Below are positions 1 to 9,000 of a stretch of 41,601 nt of DNA, one piece after another. The notes below the pieces were generated by a model. It saw only the letters and a list, made by a program, of their open reading frames with translations, did no database searches and was not told where the DNA came from. Numbering within the stretch: the stretch's first letter is position 1; every line of letters begins with the position of its first letter. A program made the translations under genes and the position numbers. The stretch comes from an uncultured bacterium (GTDB taxonomy: Bacteria; Bacillota; Clostridia; Oscillospirales; Oscillospiraceae): contig CAMNQF010000031.1 in the NCBI GenBank assembly GCA_946548895.1, positions 1-41,601 of the forward strand, read 5' to 3'.

Positions 1-54
<54 letters not shown>

Positions 55-105
55 ATATGAAATTTTTAAATCCTATCTGCGCTAAATCTGTCACGAGCAG
101 AATTT

Positions 106-134
106 ATTATAATCGAAAGCGTACAAGATGTCAA
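106..134 (-). promoter_or_regulatory. sigma-A promoter of the tRNA-Ala gene
   Basis: On the minus strand TTGACA (134-129) and TATAAT (111-106) are separated by exactly 17 bases: a full consensus sigma-A promoter. Transcription would start near position 99, about 45 bases before the mature tRNA end, as expected for a strongly expressed stable-RNA operon. Confidence 0.9.
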
Positions 135-260
135 GTGCTGATTTCTGTTTCCAGCGAAGTAATTATCCCTACGCCCTCGCGCCCGCCTCAGCGCAAGATA
201 GATGATACCAAACGCCGCGGGATTTGTCAACACCTTTTTCTCATTTCTCCGAAAATTTTT

Positions 261-292
261 TGCGGCCCCTCCCGCGCAGGAGAGGGACCGCA
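261..292 (-). terminator. Terminator-like hairpin after trkH
   Basis: Reading the minus strand just past the trkH stop codon, GCGGTCCCTC pairs with GAGGGGCCGC (one T-G wobble) around a 10-base loop and is followed by AAAAAATTTTC. The stem is strong; the T tract is short and delayed by an A run, so efficiency is uncertain. Confidence 0.6.
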
Positions 293-299
293 TTGATCT

Positions 300-1739
300 T
301 CAAGAACGCTTCCAGGCGCTGCTGCTGAACAGCACCAGAATGGGGTACATCTCCAGCCTCCCCAGAATCATGGCGAAGGACAGCACCAGCTTGCTCAACA
401 CGGAGAAAGCCGAAAAGTTTCCCGCCGGCCCCACTAGTTCCAGTCCGGGGCCCACATTGCTGATGCAGGTAATGACCGCGGTAAGAGTGGTGCCGAAAGA
501 GAAGTTGTCCAGCCCCACCACGATGGCCATGCCAAATACGAGAAACAGGTTGATGATGAAGTAGCATTGTGCCGTGCGGATGGCGCTTTCGGTTACGGTG
601 GCTCCGTCCAGGCGGACTACCGACACCGCCCGGGGATGGATAATAGAGCGCACCTCCCGGCGGGCGGAGCGGATCAGGATCAAAATGCGCCCGCATTTGA
701 TTCCGCCGCCGGTGGAACCGGCGCAGGCCCCGATAAACGTCAGTACCACCAGCAGCATCTTGGAGAACTCCGGCCACAGGTCATAGTTATCGGAGGAAAA
801 GCCCGTGGTGGACACGATGGACGCCACCTGGAAAGCGGCATACCGCACGCACTCCCCCACGCTATAGAAAACGTCCCGCAGGTTCCACGCGATAGCCCCT
901 ATGGACACCGCCACCATAATCAGGAAGAACCGAAGCTCATCGCTTTTCAAGGCCTGCCGGGCCTTGCCTGTGAGAATGAGGAAGTACACGGAGAAGTTGA
1001 TGGAGAACAGCAGCATGAACACCGTGATGATGATTTCAATGGCGGGGCTGCCAAAGGCGCCCACCGAGGCGTTTCGGTCGGAAAAGCCGCCGGTACCCGC
1101 GGTGGACATGGCGTGGGTGACCGCGTCGTACCAATTCATCCCCGCTATCCGCAGCAGAAGGGTCTCCAGCACAGTGAGGGCCAGATAGATGGCGTATAGA
1201 ATCTTGGAGGACTGGGACGCCCGGGGCACCAGCTTGCTCTTCACCGGGCCGGGGCTCTCCGCCCGAATGAGGAAGTTGGAGCTGATGCCCAGAAAGGGCA
1301 GCAGGGCCGCGGTGAGAATCAGCACCCCCATGCCGCCCAGCCAGTGGGTAAAGGACCGCCAGAACAGCAATCCCATGGGAAGCCCCTCAATGGCGGTGAG
1401 GATGGTGGCCCCGGTGGTGGTGAATCCGGAGATGGTCTCAAAAAAGCAGTCGATAAAGGGCCCAAACCGCCCGGAAAACCAGAAGGGCAGCGCCCCGAAT
1501 ATCCCGAACAGCACCCAGATGAGGCCCACGGTGAAAAAGCCCTCCCGGGCAAAAAAGTCCGGCTTGGGCTTGAACAGGAATACCGGCACGGACGCCGCCG
1601 CCAGGATCAGCAGGATGGCGCACAGAAAGGGGATGGGACTCTCCCCGTAGGCCAGGGCCACCGCCATGGGGATCAGCATGGCAGCCGCCTCGATGAATAG
1701 GGACAGGCCCGTAATGCGCAGCACCAGTTTAAAATTCAT
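300..1739 (-). CDS. trkH: Trk-type potassium uptake membrane protein TrkH
   Basis: 479-residue integral membrane subunit of a Trk/Ktr potassium transporter. The four selectivity-filter loops are visible in order: SGFTTTGAT, AGTGGFSD, STTGFSSDNYDL and GACAGSTGGGIKCGRI, and THWLGGMG precedes a transmembrane helix. Length and order match TrkH rather than shorter KtrB proteins. The ATG start is preceded by GGGAGG at 8 bases. It follows trkA by 4 bases, so the two are translated from one mRNA; TrkA gates this channel in response to nucleotide binding. A terminator-like hairpin follows. No disruption is seen. Confidence 0.95.
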   Translation of the reverse strand: MNFKLVLRITGLSLFIEAAAMLIPMAVALAYGESPIPFLCAILLILAAASVPVFLFKPKPDFFAREGFFTVGLIWVLFGIFGALPFWFSGRFGPFIDCFFETISGFTTTGATILTAIEGLPMGLLFWRSFTHWLGGMGVLILTAALLPFLGISSNFLIRAESPGPVKSKLVPRASQSSKILYAIYLALTVLETLLLRIAGMNWYDAVTHAMSTAGTGGFSDRNASVGAFGSPAIEIIITVFMLLFSINFSVYFLILTGKARQALKSDELRFFLIMVAVSIGAIAWNLRDVFYSVGECVRYAAFQVASIVSTTGFSSDNYDLWPEFSKMLLVVLTFIGACAGSTGGGIKCGRILILIRSARREVRSIIHPRAVSVVRLDGATVTESAIRTAQCYFIINLFLVFGMAIVVGLDNFSFGTTLTAVITCISNVGPGLELVGPAGNFSAFSVLSKLVLSFAMILGRLEMYPILVLFSSSAWKRS

Positions 1740-1743
1740 GCCG

Positions 1744-3126
1744 TCAGCCTCCCGCGCTCAGGCCGCCGTCGGCATAGATGTCGTTCAGGTCCAGAATGCC
1801 GCTGTCCCGGGCCACAATAATGACATCGTCCCCCTGCTCCAGGCAGGTGGAGCCCTCCGGGATGATGACCCGGCCCGCCCGGACGATCACCGCCACCAGC
1901 ACCCCCCGCCGCAGCTTCAGGTCCTTCAAGGGCACGCGCAGGTTTCGGGTGGCCGGGGAGACCTGGAACTCCATGGCCTCGGCCTTGCCGCCGGCGATGC
2001 GGTACAGGGCGTTCATCACAGTGCCCTTGGAATTTTGCAGCCCCCGGATGAACCGCAGGATCAGCCCCGCCGTGGCCAGCTTGGGGGACACCACCGACTC
2101 CACCCCGGCGGACCGGGCGATGGCGGTGTAATTCTGGCGGCTGGACTTGGCCACCACCTTGGGCACCCCCGCCTGGTGGGCGTAGAGGGAGATGATGAGG
2201 TTGTCCTCGTCCCGGTCGGTGAGGGCCACAAAGGCGTCGCTGGACGCCATGCGCTCCTCGGTGAGCAGCTCCGGGTCGGTGCCGTCGCCATGGATGACGA
2301 GGCTGCGGGGAAACTCCTCCGCCAGCGCCCGGCACCGCTCCTCCCCCTTCTCCACCACCTTGCAGCTCATGCCCAGCCGCTCCAGCTGGAGCAGCAGGTA
2401 GAAGGCGATGCGCCCGCCGCCGATGATGAACACGGAGCGGATGCGGTGGGTCTGGCGGCCCAGCAGCTTGAAAAACTGATGAATGCCGTTGGGCGTGCCC
2501 GCCACGGAGACCCGGTCCCCCACGTTCAGCACGGAGGCGCCGTTGGGGATAAATACCTCGTCCTTCCGCTCCACGGCGCACAGCAGCATGGGTAAATCCC
2601 GAATCTTGGAGGACAGGGCGGCCAGGGTGCGGCCCGCCAGGAAGTCCCCCTCCTGGACGGTAAAGGACACCAGCTCCACCCGGCCCCGGGCAAAGGAGTC
2701 GATGTTGGCGGCGCTGGGGAAGCGCAGCAGCCGGGAGATCTCGGTGGCGGCGGTGAGCTCGGGATTGATGAGCATGGTGATGCCCAGGTCGTTTTTCAAG
2801 GTGTCCAGCTCGCTGACGTACTCCTTCCCCCGGACCCGGGCCACGGTGTAGGCCACGCCGATGTTGTGGGCGCAGTGGCAGCACAGCAGGTTGATCTCGT
2901 CGGAGGCGGTGGCGGCGATGAGCACGTCGGTGTCCCTGGCCCCCGCCTCCAGCAGTACCTCCCGGGACACGCAGTTGCCCTTCAGGCACATCACGTCCAG
3001 CTGGTTGGACAGGCGGTCCAGGGTGGGGCCCGATATGTCCACAATGGTGACGCTGTGGCCCTCGTCCGCCAGGTGCTCGGCCAGGGTGGCGCCCACCTTT
3101 CCGCCGCCCGCGATGATAATGGTCAA
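1744..3126 (-). CDS. trkA: Trk system regulatory subunit TrkA (NAD-binding RCK protein)
   Basis: 460-residue cytoplasmic gating subunit of the potassium transporter. It has the duplicated TrkA layout: Rossmann domain with GGGKVG at residues 6-11, an RCK-C domain, then a second Rossmann domain beginning SVFIIGGGRIAFY and a second RCK-C domain. The start is TTG (3126-3124): it gives MTIIIAGGGKVG, the expected N-terminus, and no in-frame ATG lies nearby; AGGAA sits 15 bases upstream, which is far. Its promoter is at 3173-3201. trkH follows after 4 bases. Confidence 0.94.
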   Translation of the reverse strand: MTIIIAGGGKVGATLAEHLADEGHSVTIVDISGPTLDRLSNQLDVMCLKGNCVSREVLLEAGARDTDVLIAATASDEINLLCCHCAHNIGVAYTVARVRGKEYVSELDTLKNDLGITMLINPELTAATEISRLLRFPSAANIDSFARGRVELVSFTVQEGDFLAGRTLAALSSKIRDLPMLLCAVERKDEVFIPNGASVLNVGDRVSVAGTPNGIHQFFKLLGRQTHRIRSVFIIGGGRIAFYLLLQLERLGMSCKVVEKGEERCRALAEEFPRSLVIHGDGTDPELLTEERMASSDAFVALTDRDEDNLIISLYAHQAGVPKVVAKSSRQNYTAIARSAGVESVVSPKLATAGLILRFIRGLQNSKGTVMNALYRIAGGKAEAMEFQVSPATRNLRVPLKDLKLRRGVLVAVIVRAGRVIIPEGSTCLEQGDDVIIVARDSGILDLNDIYADGGLSAGG

Positions 3127-3172
3127 GGCAAATCAACTCGTTTCCTAGATGATTTGGAACGCAATTGAGCGC

Positions 3173-3201
3173 ATTATATCACAGCGGGCGCGGGAAAGCA
3201 A
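3173..3201 (-). promoter_or_regulatory. sigma-A promoter of trkA-trkH
   Basis: Minus strand: TTGCTT (3201-3196), 17-base spacer, TATAAT (3178-3173). It lies in the gap between the end of fhs and the trkA start, with transcription expected from about 3166. Confidence 0.8.
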
Positions 3202-3210
3202 CGGCTTGGT

Positions 3211-4875
3211 TCAGAACAGCCCACTGATGACCCCGTTTTCGTCCACGTCGATCTTCTCGGCGGCCGGGACCTTGGGCAGGCCCGGCATGGTCATGATATC
3301 CCCGGTCTGCACCACCACGAACCCCGCCCCGGCGGACACCCTCACCTTGGACACGGAGACGGTAAAGCCCTCCGGGCGGCCCAGCTTGGACGGGTCGTCG
3401 GACAGGGAGTACTGTGTTTTTGCCATGCACACCGGCAGGCCTCCGAAGCCCATGGCTTCCAGCCGGTCCAGCTCCTTGGACGCGGCGGCGGACCAGCTCA
3501 CCCCGGCCCCGCCGTAAACGCGCTTGACGATGGTCTCAATCTTCTCCCGCAGGGGCCGGTCCAGCTCGTAGGCGAAGCGGAATTCATGGGGCTGCCCGCA
3601 CAGCCGCAGCACCTCCTCCGCCAGCTCGACGCCGCCGTCGCCGCCCCTGCCCCACACCTCGGACAGGGCCACGTTGACCCCCAGCTCCCTGCACTTGTCC
3701 CGGATCAGGGCCAGTTCGGCGCCGGTGTCGTTTACAAAGCGGTTGATGGCCACCACGCAGGGCAGCCCGTACACCTGGGTGATGTTCTCCACGTGCTTGA
3801 GCAGGTTGGGCAGGCCCCGCTCCAGGGCCTCCAGGTTCTCCGCGCCCAAATCGGCCTTGGCCGCGCCGCCGTTGTACTTCAGCGCCTTCACCGTGGCCAC
3901 GACCACCACCGCGCTGGGGTCCATCCCAGCGGCCCGGCACTTGATGTCCAGGAACTTCTCCGCCCCCAGGTCCGCGCCGAAGCCCGCTTCCGTGACCACG
4001 TAGTCCGCCAGCTTGAGGGCGGTATCGGTGGCGGACACGGAGTTGCATCCGTGGGCGATGTTGGCGAAGGGCCCGCCGTGGACCAGGGCGGGGGTGTTTT
4101 CCAGGGTCTGCACCAGGTTGGGCTTGATGGCGTCCTTGAGCAGCGCGGCCATGGCCCCCTGGGCCTTCAAATCGGCGGCGGTGACGGGCCTGTCGTCATA
4201 GGTATAGCCCACGATGATCCGAGCCAGCCGCTCTTTCAGGTCCTTGAGCCCGTCGGCCAGGCACAGCACCGCCATGATCTCGGAGGCCACGGTGATGTCG
4301 AAGCCGTCCTCCCGGGGCACCCCCTGCATCCGGCCGCCCAGGCCGTCCACGATGTTTCGCAGCTGGCGGTCGTTCATGTCCACGCACCGCCGCCAGGTGA
4401 TCTTCTTCACGTCGATGCCCAGGGCGTTGCCCTGCTGGATGTGGTTGTCCAGCATGGCGGCCAGCAGGTTGTTGGCCGCGCCAATGGCGTGGAAGTCCCC
4501 CGTGAAATGGAGGTTGATGTCCTCCATGGGCACCACCTGGGCGTAGCCTCCGCCCGCCGCGCCGCCCTTGACGCCGAACACCGGGCCAAGGGACGGCTCC
4601 CGCAGGCACAAAAGCACGTTTTTGCCCAGCTTTTTCAGGGCGTCCGCCAGCCCCACGCTGGTGGTGGTCTTGCCCTCCCCGGCGGGGGTGGGGTTGATGG
4701 CGGTGACCAGGATCAGCTTCCCCTTCCGCGGCCTGTCCCGCAGGGGCCCGATGTTGATCTTGGCCTTTACCCGGCCATAGTGCTCCAGCAGGGCTTCGTC
4801 GATGCCGGCGCGGGCCGCCACCTGGCTGATGGGCAGCATTTGGGCGCTCTGGGCAATCTCAATGTCGGTTTTCAT
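3211..4875 (-). CDS. fhs: Formate--tetrahydrofolate ligase
   Basis: 554 residues; joins formate to tetrahydrofolate with ATP to give 10-formyl-THF, feeding purine synthesis and, in acetogenic clostridia, the methyl branch of the Wood-Ljungdahl pathway. The ATP-binding loop [16 protein letters not shown] lies at about residues 58-73, characteristic of this family, and the C-terminus ends in the conserved metal- and substrate-proximal region with [18 protein letters not shown] start it at ATG 4875 because AAGGAGG stands 8 bases upstream; the reading frame stays open to 4974, but that extension is DnaA-box-like DNA without recognisable protein character. The gene is monocistronic. Confidence 0.96.
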   Translation of the reverse strand: MKTDIEIAQSAQMLPISQVAARAGIDEALLEHYGRVKAKINIGPLRDRPRKGKLILVTAINPTPAGEGKTTTSVGLADALKKLGKNVLLCLREPSLGPVFGVKGGAAGGGYAQVVPMEDINLHFTGDFHAIGAANNLLAAMLDNHIQQGNALGIDVKKITWRRCVDMNDRQLRNIVDGLGGRMQGVPREDGFDITVASEIMAVLCLADGLKDLKERLARIIVGYTYDDRPVTAADLKAQGAMAALLKDAIKPNLVQTLENTPALVHGGPFANIAHGCNSVSATDTALKLADYVVTEAGFGADLGAEKFLDIKCRAAGMDPSAVVVVATVKALKYNGGAAKADLGAENLEALERGLPNLLKHVENITQVYGLPCVVAINRFVNDTGAELALIRDKCRELGVNVALSEVWGRGGDGGVELAEEVLRLCGQPHEFRFAYELDRPLREKIETIVKRVYGGAGVSWSAAASKELDRLEAMGFGGLPVCMAKTQYSLSDDPSKLGRPEGFTVSVSKVRVSAGAGFVVVQTGDIMTMPGLPKVPAAEKIDVDENGVISGLF

Positions 4876-4934
4876 GGCGTGTCCTCCTTCGTTTTGGTTT
4901 TCATAACAGCGGTCATAACTCCTGATACGGAGAG

Positions 4935-5018
4935 TTATCCACAACTTCCACAAGGTTTTCAACAGCTTCAACACCTAGAGCTCCAACCGGTTCCGGGAAA
5001 CTTACATATTTATTCACA
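4935..5018. promoter_or_regulatory. DnaA-box-like 9-mer array upstream of fhs
   Basis: On the plus strand TTATCCACA (4935-4943, perfect DnaA box), ACTTCCACA (4944-4952), TTTTCAACA (4956-4964) and GCTTCAACA (4965-4973) stand in direct orientation, the first and last pairs abutting. TTATTCACA (5010-5018), another accepted box form, lies 36 bases further. Two good boxes and two degenerate ones in 84 bases between tsaD and fhs is unlikely by chance in GC-rich DNA. It could bind DnaA as a regulator or titration site; no AT-rich unwinding element or dnaA/dnaN gene is present, so I do not call an origin. Confidence 0.6.
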
Positions 5019-5072
5019 GCGGGAAACCCTAGTTTTCTCATAGGTTAAAGTGCCAAAATGGTTTACATAATA

Positions 5073-6083
5073 CTATCCTTTGGAGATGTCCAGGCTGGCC
5101 TTGGCGTTCAGCTCCCACCCGGCGGTGCGGCCCGCCAGATACTCGTAATATCCCTGGCTGCCGATCATGGCGGCGTTGTCGCCGCACAGGGACAGGGGGG
5201 GAAGCCACAGCTTTGCCCCCGCCTGGGCGCAGGCGGCCTCCAGGTCGGCCCGGACGCGGCTGTTGGCGGCCACCCCTCCGGCCACGGCGATTCTGCGGCA
5301 GCCCGTCATCCGGCCCGCCTCCATCACCCGGGGGACCAGGGAGTCGGACACGGCGGCGGCAAAGGACGCCGCCAGGTCGGGGAGGTTCAGCGTTTCCCCC
5401 TTCTGCTGGGCGTTGTGGATGGTGTTGAGCACCGCCGTTTTCAACCCCGAAAAGGACATATCCAGCGGGTGGTCGGCCACGTGGGCCCGGGGGAATACAT
5501 ACGCCCGGTCATCGCCGCCCCGGGCCATTTTGTCCATGGGCCCGCCGCCGGGATAGCCCAGCCCCAGCACCCGGGCGGTCTTGTCGAAGCACTCCCCCGC
5601 CGCGTCGTCCCGGGTGGAGCCCAGCACCTCAAAATGGGTGTAGTCCCTCACATACACAACGGCGGTGGTGCCGCCGGACACGCACAGGCACAGAAAGGGG
5701 GGCTCCAGGTCGGGGTGGGCGATGTAGTTGGCCGCGATGTGCCCCCGGACGTGGTGAACGGGAATCAGCGGCACTCCCAGCCCAAAGGCAACGGATTTGG
5801 CGAAGGACACCCCCACCAGCAGGGCCCCGATGAGCCCCGGGGCATAAGTTACCGCCACCGCGTCGATGTCCCGCTTGGACAGCTCCGCCTGCCGCAGGGC
5901 TTCGTCCGCCAGGCCCGAGATGGCCTCCACGTGCTTCCGGGAGGCGATCTCCGGCACCACGCCGCCGTAGACGGCGTGCATATCCGCCGACGACGCGATC
6001 ACCGAGGACAGCACTGTCCGGCCGTCCCTCACCACGGCGGCGGCGGTTTCGTCGCAGGAGGATTCAAAGGCGAGAATATTCAT
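5073..6083 (-). CDS. tsaD: tRNA N6-adenosine threonylcarbamoyltransferase TsaD
   Basis: 336 residues; transfers threonylcarbamoyl from TC-AMP to A37 of ANN-decoding tRNAs together with TsaB and TsaE. The N-terminus MNILAFESSCDETAAAVV and the metal-binding pair H111/H115 in HHVRGH, followed by CVSGGTTAVVYV and VAGGVAANSRVR, are diagnostic of the Kae1/TsaD family. The frame is open to 6113, but ATG 6083 gives the standard N-terminus and follows the GNAT gene stop by 4 bases, indicating translational coupling. tsaB and tsaE, often next to tsaD and rimI, are absent from the window. Confidence 0.96.
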   Translation of the reverse strand: MNILAFESSCDETAAAVVRDGRTVLSSVIASSADMHAVYGGVVPEIASRKHVEAISGLADEALRQAELSKRDIDAVAVTYAPGLIGALLVGVSFAKSVAFGLGVPLIPVHHVRGHIAANYIAHPDLEPPFLCLCVSGGTTAVVYVRDYTHFEVLGSTRDDAAGECFDKTARVLGLGYPGGGPMDKMARGGDDRAYVFPRAHVADHPLDMSFSGLKTAVLNTIHNAQQKGETLNLPDLAASFAAAVSDSLVPRVMEAGRMTGCRRIAVAGGVAANSRVRADLEAACAQAGAKLWLPPLSLCGDNAAMIGSQGYYEYLAGRTAGWELNAKASLDISKG

Positions 6084-6087
6084 GCGA

Positions 6088-6579
6088 TCACTCTTTCTTT
6101 TGGCATATGTCAAGCTGATAATACCGGGAGGCCGCGCCGCCCTCCAGAAATTCCTCCATCAGCTGGAAGCCGTTTTTCTCCAGCACCCGGATGGAGGGGA
6201 GGTTGCGGGAATAGGTAAACGCGCCCACGGTCTTGACGGCGTATTTTGGAGTTATTTCGGCCAGGAACAGCTTCAATGCCCGGGTGGCGGCGCCCCGGCC
6301 CCACAGCGCGGGCTCGAACACGCAATAGCTCACCATGGCGTTGGGCATACCGTCCGGGTCGATGCAATAGCACCACACGTCGCCCACGTATTGGCCGTCC
6401 ACCAGAATGGTCCGGCCAAAGCTGGACGCGCCGGGGCGCTGGGAGATGTGGAAGTCCGCCACCGCCTCCTCCACCGTTTGGGCCTTCTGGGGCAGGACCC
6501 CGCGGATGGCCGCGTTGCTGGTTTTCTCAAAGTAGATGGCCGCGGTTTCAGCGGTCCGGCTCCCTAAAGCGACATCCAT
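6088..6579 (-). CDS. GNAT family N-acetyltransferase (RimJ/RimL-like)
   Basis: 163 residues with a single GNAT fold: beta strands FGRTILVDGQYVGDVWCY, a central segment MVSYCVFEPALWGRGAATRAL carrying the acetyl-CoA binding loop (W-GRGAAT), and the C-terminal SIRVLEKNGFQLMEE typical of the RimJ/RimL branch. Substrate unknown: it could acetylate a protein N-terminus or a small molecule. ATG 6579 is chosen because AAGGA lies about 6 bases upstream and the preceding gene stops at 6581, leaving one base between them. It is sandwiched between another GNAT gene and tsaD in an apparent operon. Confidence 0.85.
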   Translation of the reverse strand: MDVALGSRTAETAAIYFEKTSNAAIRGVLPQKAQTVEEAVADFHISQRPGASSFGRTILVDGQYVGDVWCYCIDPDGMPNAMVSYCVFEPALWGRGAATRALKLFLAEITPKYAVKTVGAFTYSRNLPSIRVLEKNGFQLMEEFLEGGAASRYYQLDICQKKE

Positions 6580-6580
6580 G

Positions 6581-7678
6581 TCAGTCCTTATCCTTTCGAA
6601 TCTCAAACCGCTCTCCATAGACCCGCTCCTCCCTGACTACGTCGTAGCCATAGCCGGGGAAATCCTTCCGAATGGTTATGGTATTCAGGCAATCATAGCC
6701 CAGGCGGCGGTACAGGCGGATGGCCCGCTGGTTTCGGGCGGCAGCCTCGATATACATGGACTGGGAATACCGCTGGACCATGGACTCCGCCAGCCGGACG
6801 GCCTGACTTCCGATTCCCCGGCCCTGGTACTCCGGCAGGACGAACAGGTCCTCCAGCCAGTCGGTCTCCCCGCCCCGGCTTCCTAAGTGGAGCAGGCCCA
6901 CGGTCTCGTCTCCCAGCGCAATCAAATAGAGCTTGTGGCCGTCCCCGGTCCAAGCGCGCAGGTCGGCTTTTGCCTCCTCCTCTGCCTGGTGGTAACGGTT
7001 GTGGGCCAGCCAGAAGCCCTGGATGAGCCGGACGGCCTCAGCCTCCCGGCCCTCCTCGTACTCCACCAGGGCGGGGAAGGCCTCCTCCACCCACTCCGGC
7101 GCGGGCTTCACCGCCTCGCCGGGGGCCAGGGGCAACTGAATATACCGGCGCATATGCGCCGGGGAAAAATACTCCGCGTATACCTCCCGGTGGAGGGCTT
7201 CCACCTTCCTGTCGTCCGTCTCAGGGCCCCGGTAGAGGCAGTTAAAATGCACGCCGAAGAGGGCGCACTCGTAATCCAGCACCCGGAAGCCGTTGCGCTC
7301 ATAGAAGGCGATTCTCCGCCGCCGCAGGCCGTTTTCCTCGGGGGAAGCCTCGGGGCCGGGTGCCTCCGCCTCCCCAAAGAGCTGCCCATAACGTTGGAAC
7401 AGCAGCTCCAAAATTTTCGTGCCCAGCCCGCCGTTCCGCCTGCCCCGCAGGACGCCCAGGTACTCCAGCAGGGCACCTTCCCGGCTCTCCGGGAGCCACA
7501 GCAGGGCATAGCCCACCGCCTCCCCGCCATCCGCCGCCAGCAGGGGGTCGTACCGGCCCAGGTCCATCAGACGCAGCATGGCCGCCAGCGGCTTCAGCTC
7601 CGCGTGGGGAAAATCCACCGTCATCTCGTTTTGGTACAGGGCGGTCAGGCCCTCCCTATCCAGCAGTTGTAATTCCAT
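6581..7678 (-). CDS. Double-GNAT acetyltransferase
   Basis: 365 residues made of two GNAT domains. The first half (about 1-170) has YLGVLRGRRNGGLGTKILELL as its acetyl-CoA loop region and RRIAFYERNGFRVLDYE; the second (about 215-365) has LFVLPEYQGRGIGSQAVRL and NQRAIRLYRRLGYDCLN. Both loops keep the R/Q-x-x-G-x-G/A pattern, so both may be active. Function unknown. ATG 7678 is preceded by GGAG at 8 bases and lies inside the 3' end of rimI (23-base overlap), pointing to coupled translation; a TTG six bases earlier is less likely. Confidence 0.82.
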   Translation of the reverse strand: MELQLLDREGLTALYQNEMTVDFPHAELKPLAAMLRLMDLGRYDPLLAADGGEAVGYALLWLPESREGALLEYLGVLRGRRNGGLGTKILELLFQRYGQLFGEAEAPGPEASPEENGLRRRRIAFYERNGFRVLDYECALFGVHFNCLYRGPETDDRKVEALHREVYAEYFSPAHMRRYIQLPLAPGEAVKPAPEWVEEAFPALVEYEEGREAEAVRLIQGFWLAHNRYHQAEEEAKADLRAWTGDGHKLYLIALGDETVGLLHLGSRGGETDWLEDLFVLPEYQGRGIGSQAVRLAESMVQRYSQSMYIEAAARNQRAIRLYRRLGYDCLNTITIRKDFPGYGYDVVREERVYGERFEIRKDKD

Positions 7679-8123
7679 GTTCAAACTCCAAAGTCATCAG
7701 AATTGCGTCCTCCCTGGGGGCGCTGTAGTAGTTTTTCCGCCGCCCTACGGCCGCGAAGCCGTGCTTCCCGTACAGGGCGATGGCGGGGGCGTTGGACGCC
7801 CGGACCTCCAGCGTGAGCGCGGCCAGATGCCCCCGCCCAAAGCCGGTGAGCGCGGACAGCAGGGCGTCCGCCACCCCCTGCCGGCGGGCCTGGGGGGCCA
7901 CGGCGATGTTGTCCAGGTTGCCCTCGTCCAGCATGACGGACAGCACGGCATAGCCCAGAAGCCCACCGTCCTCCCCCAGAGCCAGCAGAACGGACACCCG
8001 GGGATTGGCCAGCGCCTCCCGAAACACGCCCTCGCTCCAGGGGTCGGCGGGGAAGCAGGCCTGTTCCAGCGCCGCCACCTGGGGCAGGCGCTCTATCGTC
8101 ATGGGTATGATTTGAATTCTCAC
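7656..8123 (-). CDS. rimI: Ribosomal protein S18 alanine N-acetyltransferase RimI
   Basis: 155 residues, the usual RimI size. Motifs in order: ALEQACFPADPWSEGVF at the N-terminus, LDNIAVAPQARRQGVADALL (acetyl-CoA loop RRQGVA) and LEVRASNAPAIALYGKHGFA followed by RRKNYY, a signature of the RimI/TsaB-TsaD neighbourhood. GTG 8123 is chosen as start because GGGAGGG stands 4 bases upstream; the frame runs on to 8171 without RimI character. It modifies the N-terminal alanine of S18. Its linkage to tsaD is common in Firmicutes, though here two other GNAT genes are inserted between them. Confidence 0.9.
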   Translation of the reverse strand: MRIQIIPMTIERLPQVAALEQACFPADPWSEGVFREALANPRVSVLLALGEDGGLLGYAVLSVMLDEGNLDNIAVAPQARRQGVADALLSALTGFGRGHLAALTLEVRASNAPAIALYGKHGFAAVGRRKNYYSAPREDAILMTLEFEHGITTAG

Positions 8124-8186
8124 AGTACCCTCCCAGGTTGGCTGCCGTGCGGAAACGGACAGGTTTTGCAAAGCGGCTGTCAGCGA

Positions 8187-8238
8187 ACTAAAGTTCTTTT
8201 TCGATTCCTTTTTCTTTCAAGAAAAAGGAATGCCCTTG
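8187..8238 (-). repeat. A/T-rich hairpin repeat, copy 1 (after the phosphorylase gene)
   Basis: ATTCCTTTTTCTT (8204-8216) and AAGAAAAAGGAAT (8219-8231) form a perfect 13-bp inverted repeat with a 2-base centre. In minus orientation it reads AAGGGC, the hairpin, then CGAAAAAGAACTTT. The same order AAGGGC-hairpin-CGAAAAA occurs at 30493-30546, and a diverged copy at 30610-30662. It begins a few bases after the phosphorylase stop codon and could act as a terminator. Confidence 0.7.
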
Positions 8239-8241
8239 ACC

Positions 8242-9000
8242 TTAAAGCCGCGCCGCCACTTCCAGCGCCACCCGCAGGTACTTTTCATAATCCGACGCGG
8301 GCACCGTCCCCATGGTGCGGCGGTCCCAGGCGTCCCCGTCCAGGCTGTCCTCGGCGTAGAGGAATTGGTACACTGGAACGCCCCGGAACTGGGCCACCGC
8401 CATGGCGGAAGCGCACTCCATGTCCACGGCGATGCAGCCGTCCGCCTTGCGTTTCTCCATGTTGTTCCGGGTTTCCCGGTAGAAGGCGTCCGTTGTCCAC
8501 ACCCGGCCCTTCACATAGGGCAGGCGCAGCTCGCCGAAGATCTCCCCCAAGCGTTCCGCCGTGGGGATGTCCACGTAGTCGCCCACCGGCAGATAGTGGT
8601 AGCTGGTGCCCTCGTCCCGGTAGGCCTGGGTGGGGAGGATGAAGTGCCCCGCCACAAGGGCGGAGTCCAGCACGCCGCAGGCGCCGTAGAGCAGCACTTT
8701 CTTCGCCCCCATGGCCAGCGCCTCCTCCAGCAGCCCCGCTGTCCCCGCGCCGCCGATCAGGGTTTGGAAGATGCCGATGCTCCGGCCGTTCCAGTCCAGT
8801 TTATAGATGGGCACGTCCCGGCCCTCCCGCAGGGTGGCGATGACCTCGGCGGGGCAGACGTGATCCAGCGCCTGGAAGGTTTTATCCTGGAAAGTCATGA
8901 TGATCGTCTCGGGGAACTCCGCCGTGGGGTAGAAAGAACGCTGGTATTCAAATTTGACGATTTCCTCCGAATCGGGGTCGAAAGTATCAAATAGGCTCGT
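8242..9000 (-). CDS. Nucleoside phosphorylase (uridine/purine phosphorylase family), non-canonical start
   Basis: PNP/UDP phosphorylase-family enzyme splitting nucleosides with phosphate. Family marks: LIGGAGTAGLLEEALAMGA (phosphate site), YGACGVLDSALVAGHFILP, and AVDMECASAMAVA, where the Met-Glu contacts ribose. The first ATG is 8898, giving 218 residues, but the frame is open from 9012 and its translation, including SLFDTFDPDSEEIV and FYPTAEFPETII, looks like genuine enzyme N-terminus. No ATG, GTG or TTG occurs there. AAGGAG at 9014-9009 is 8 bases before an ACG codon at 9000, which I take as the initiation site, either a rare start or a mutated ATG. Conservative boundary: 8898. Confidence 0.8.
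   Translation of the reverse strand, partial: TSLFDTFDPDSEEIVKFEYQRSFYPTAEFPETIIMTFQDKTFQALDHVCPAEVIATLREGRDVPIYKLDWNGRSIGIFQTLIGGAGTAGLLEEALAMGAKKVLLYGACGVLDSALVAGHFILPTQAYRDEGTSYHYLPVGDYVDIPTAERLGEIFGELRLPYVKGRVWTTDAFYRETRNNMEKRKADGCIAVDMECASAMAVAQFRGVPVYQFLYAEDSLDGDAWDRRTMGTVPASDYEKYLRVALEVAARL

Noticed and set aside
1736-3136. 466-codon frame overlapping trkA on the same strand
   Set aside because: Arg/Gly/Pro-rich nonsense composition; a frame-shifted shadow of trkA.
4876-5072. Chromosomal origin of replication at the DnaA-box array
   Set aside because: No dnaA, dnaN or AT-rich unwinding region; boxes alone are not enough.
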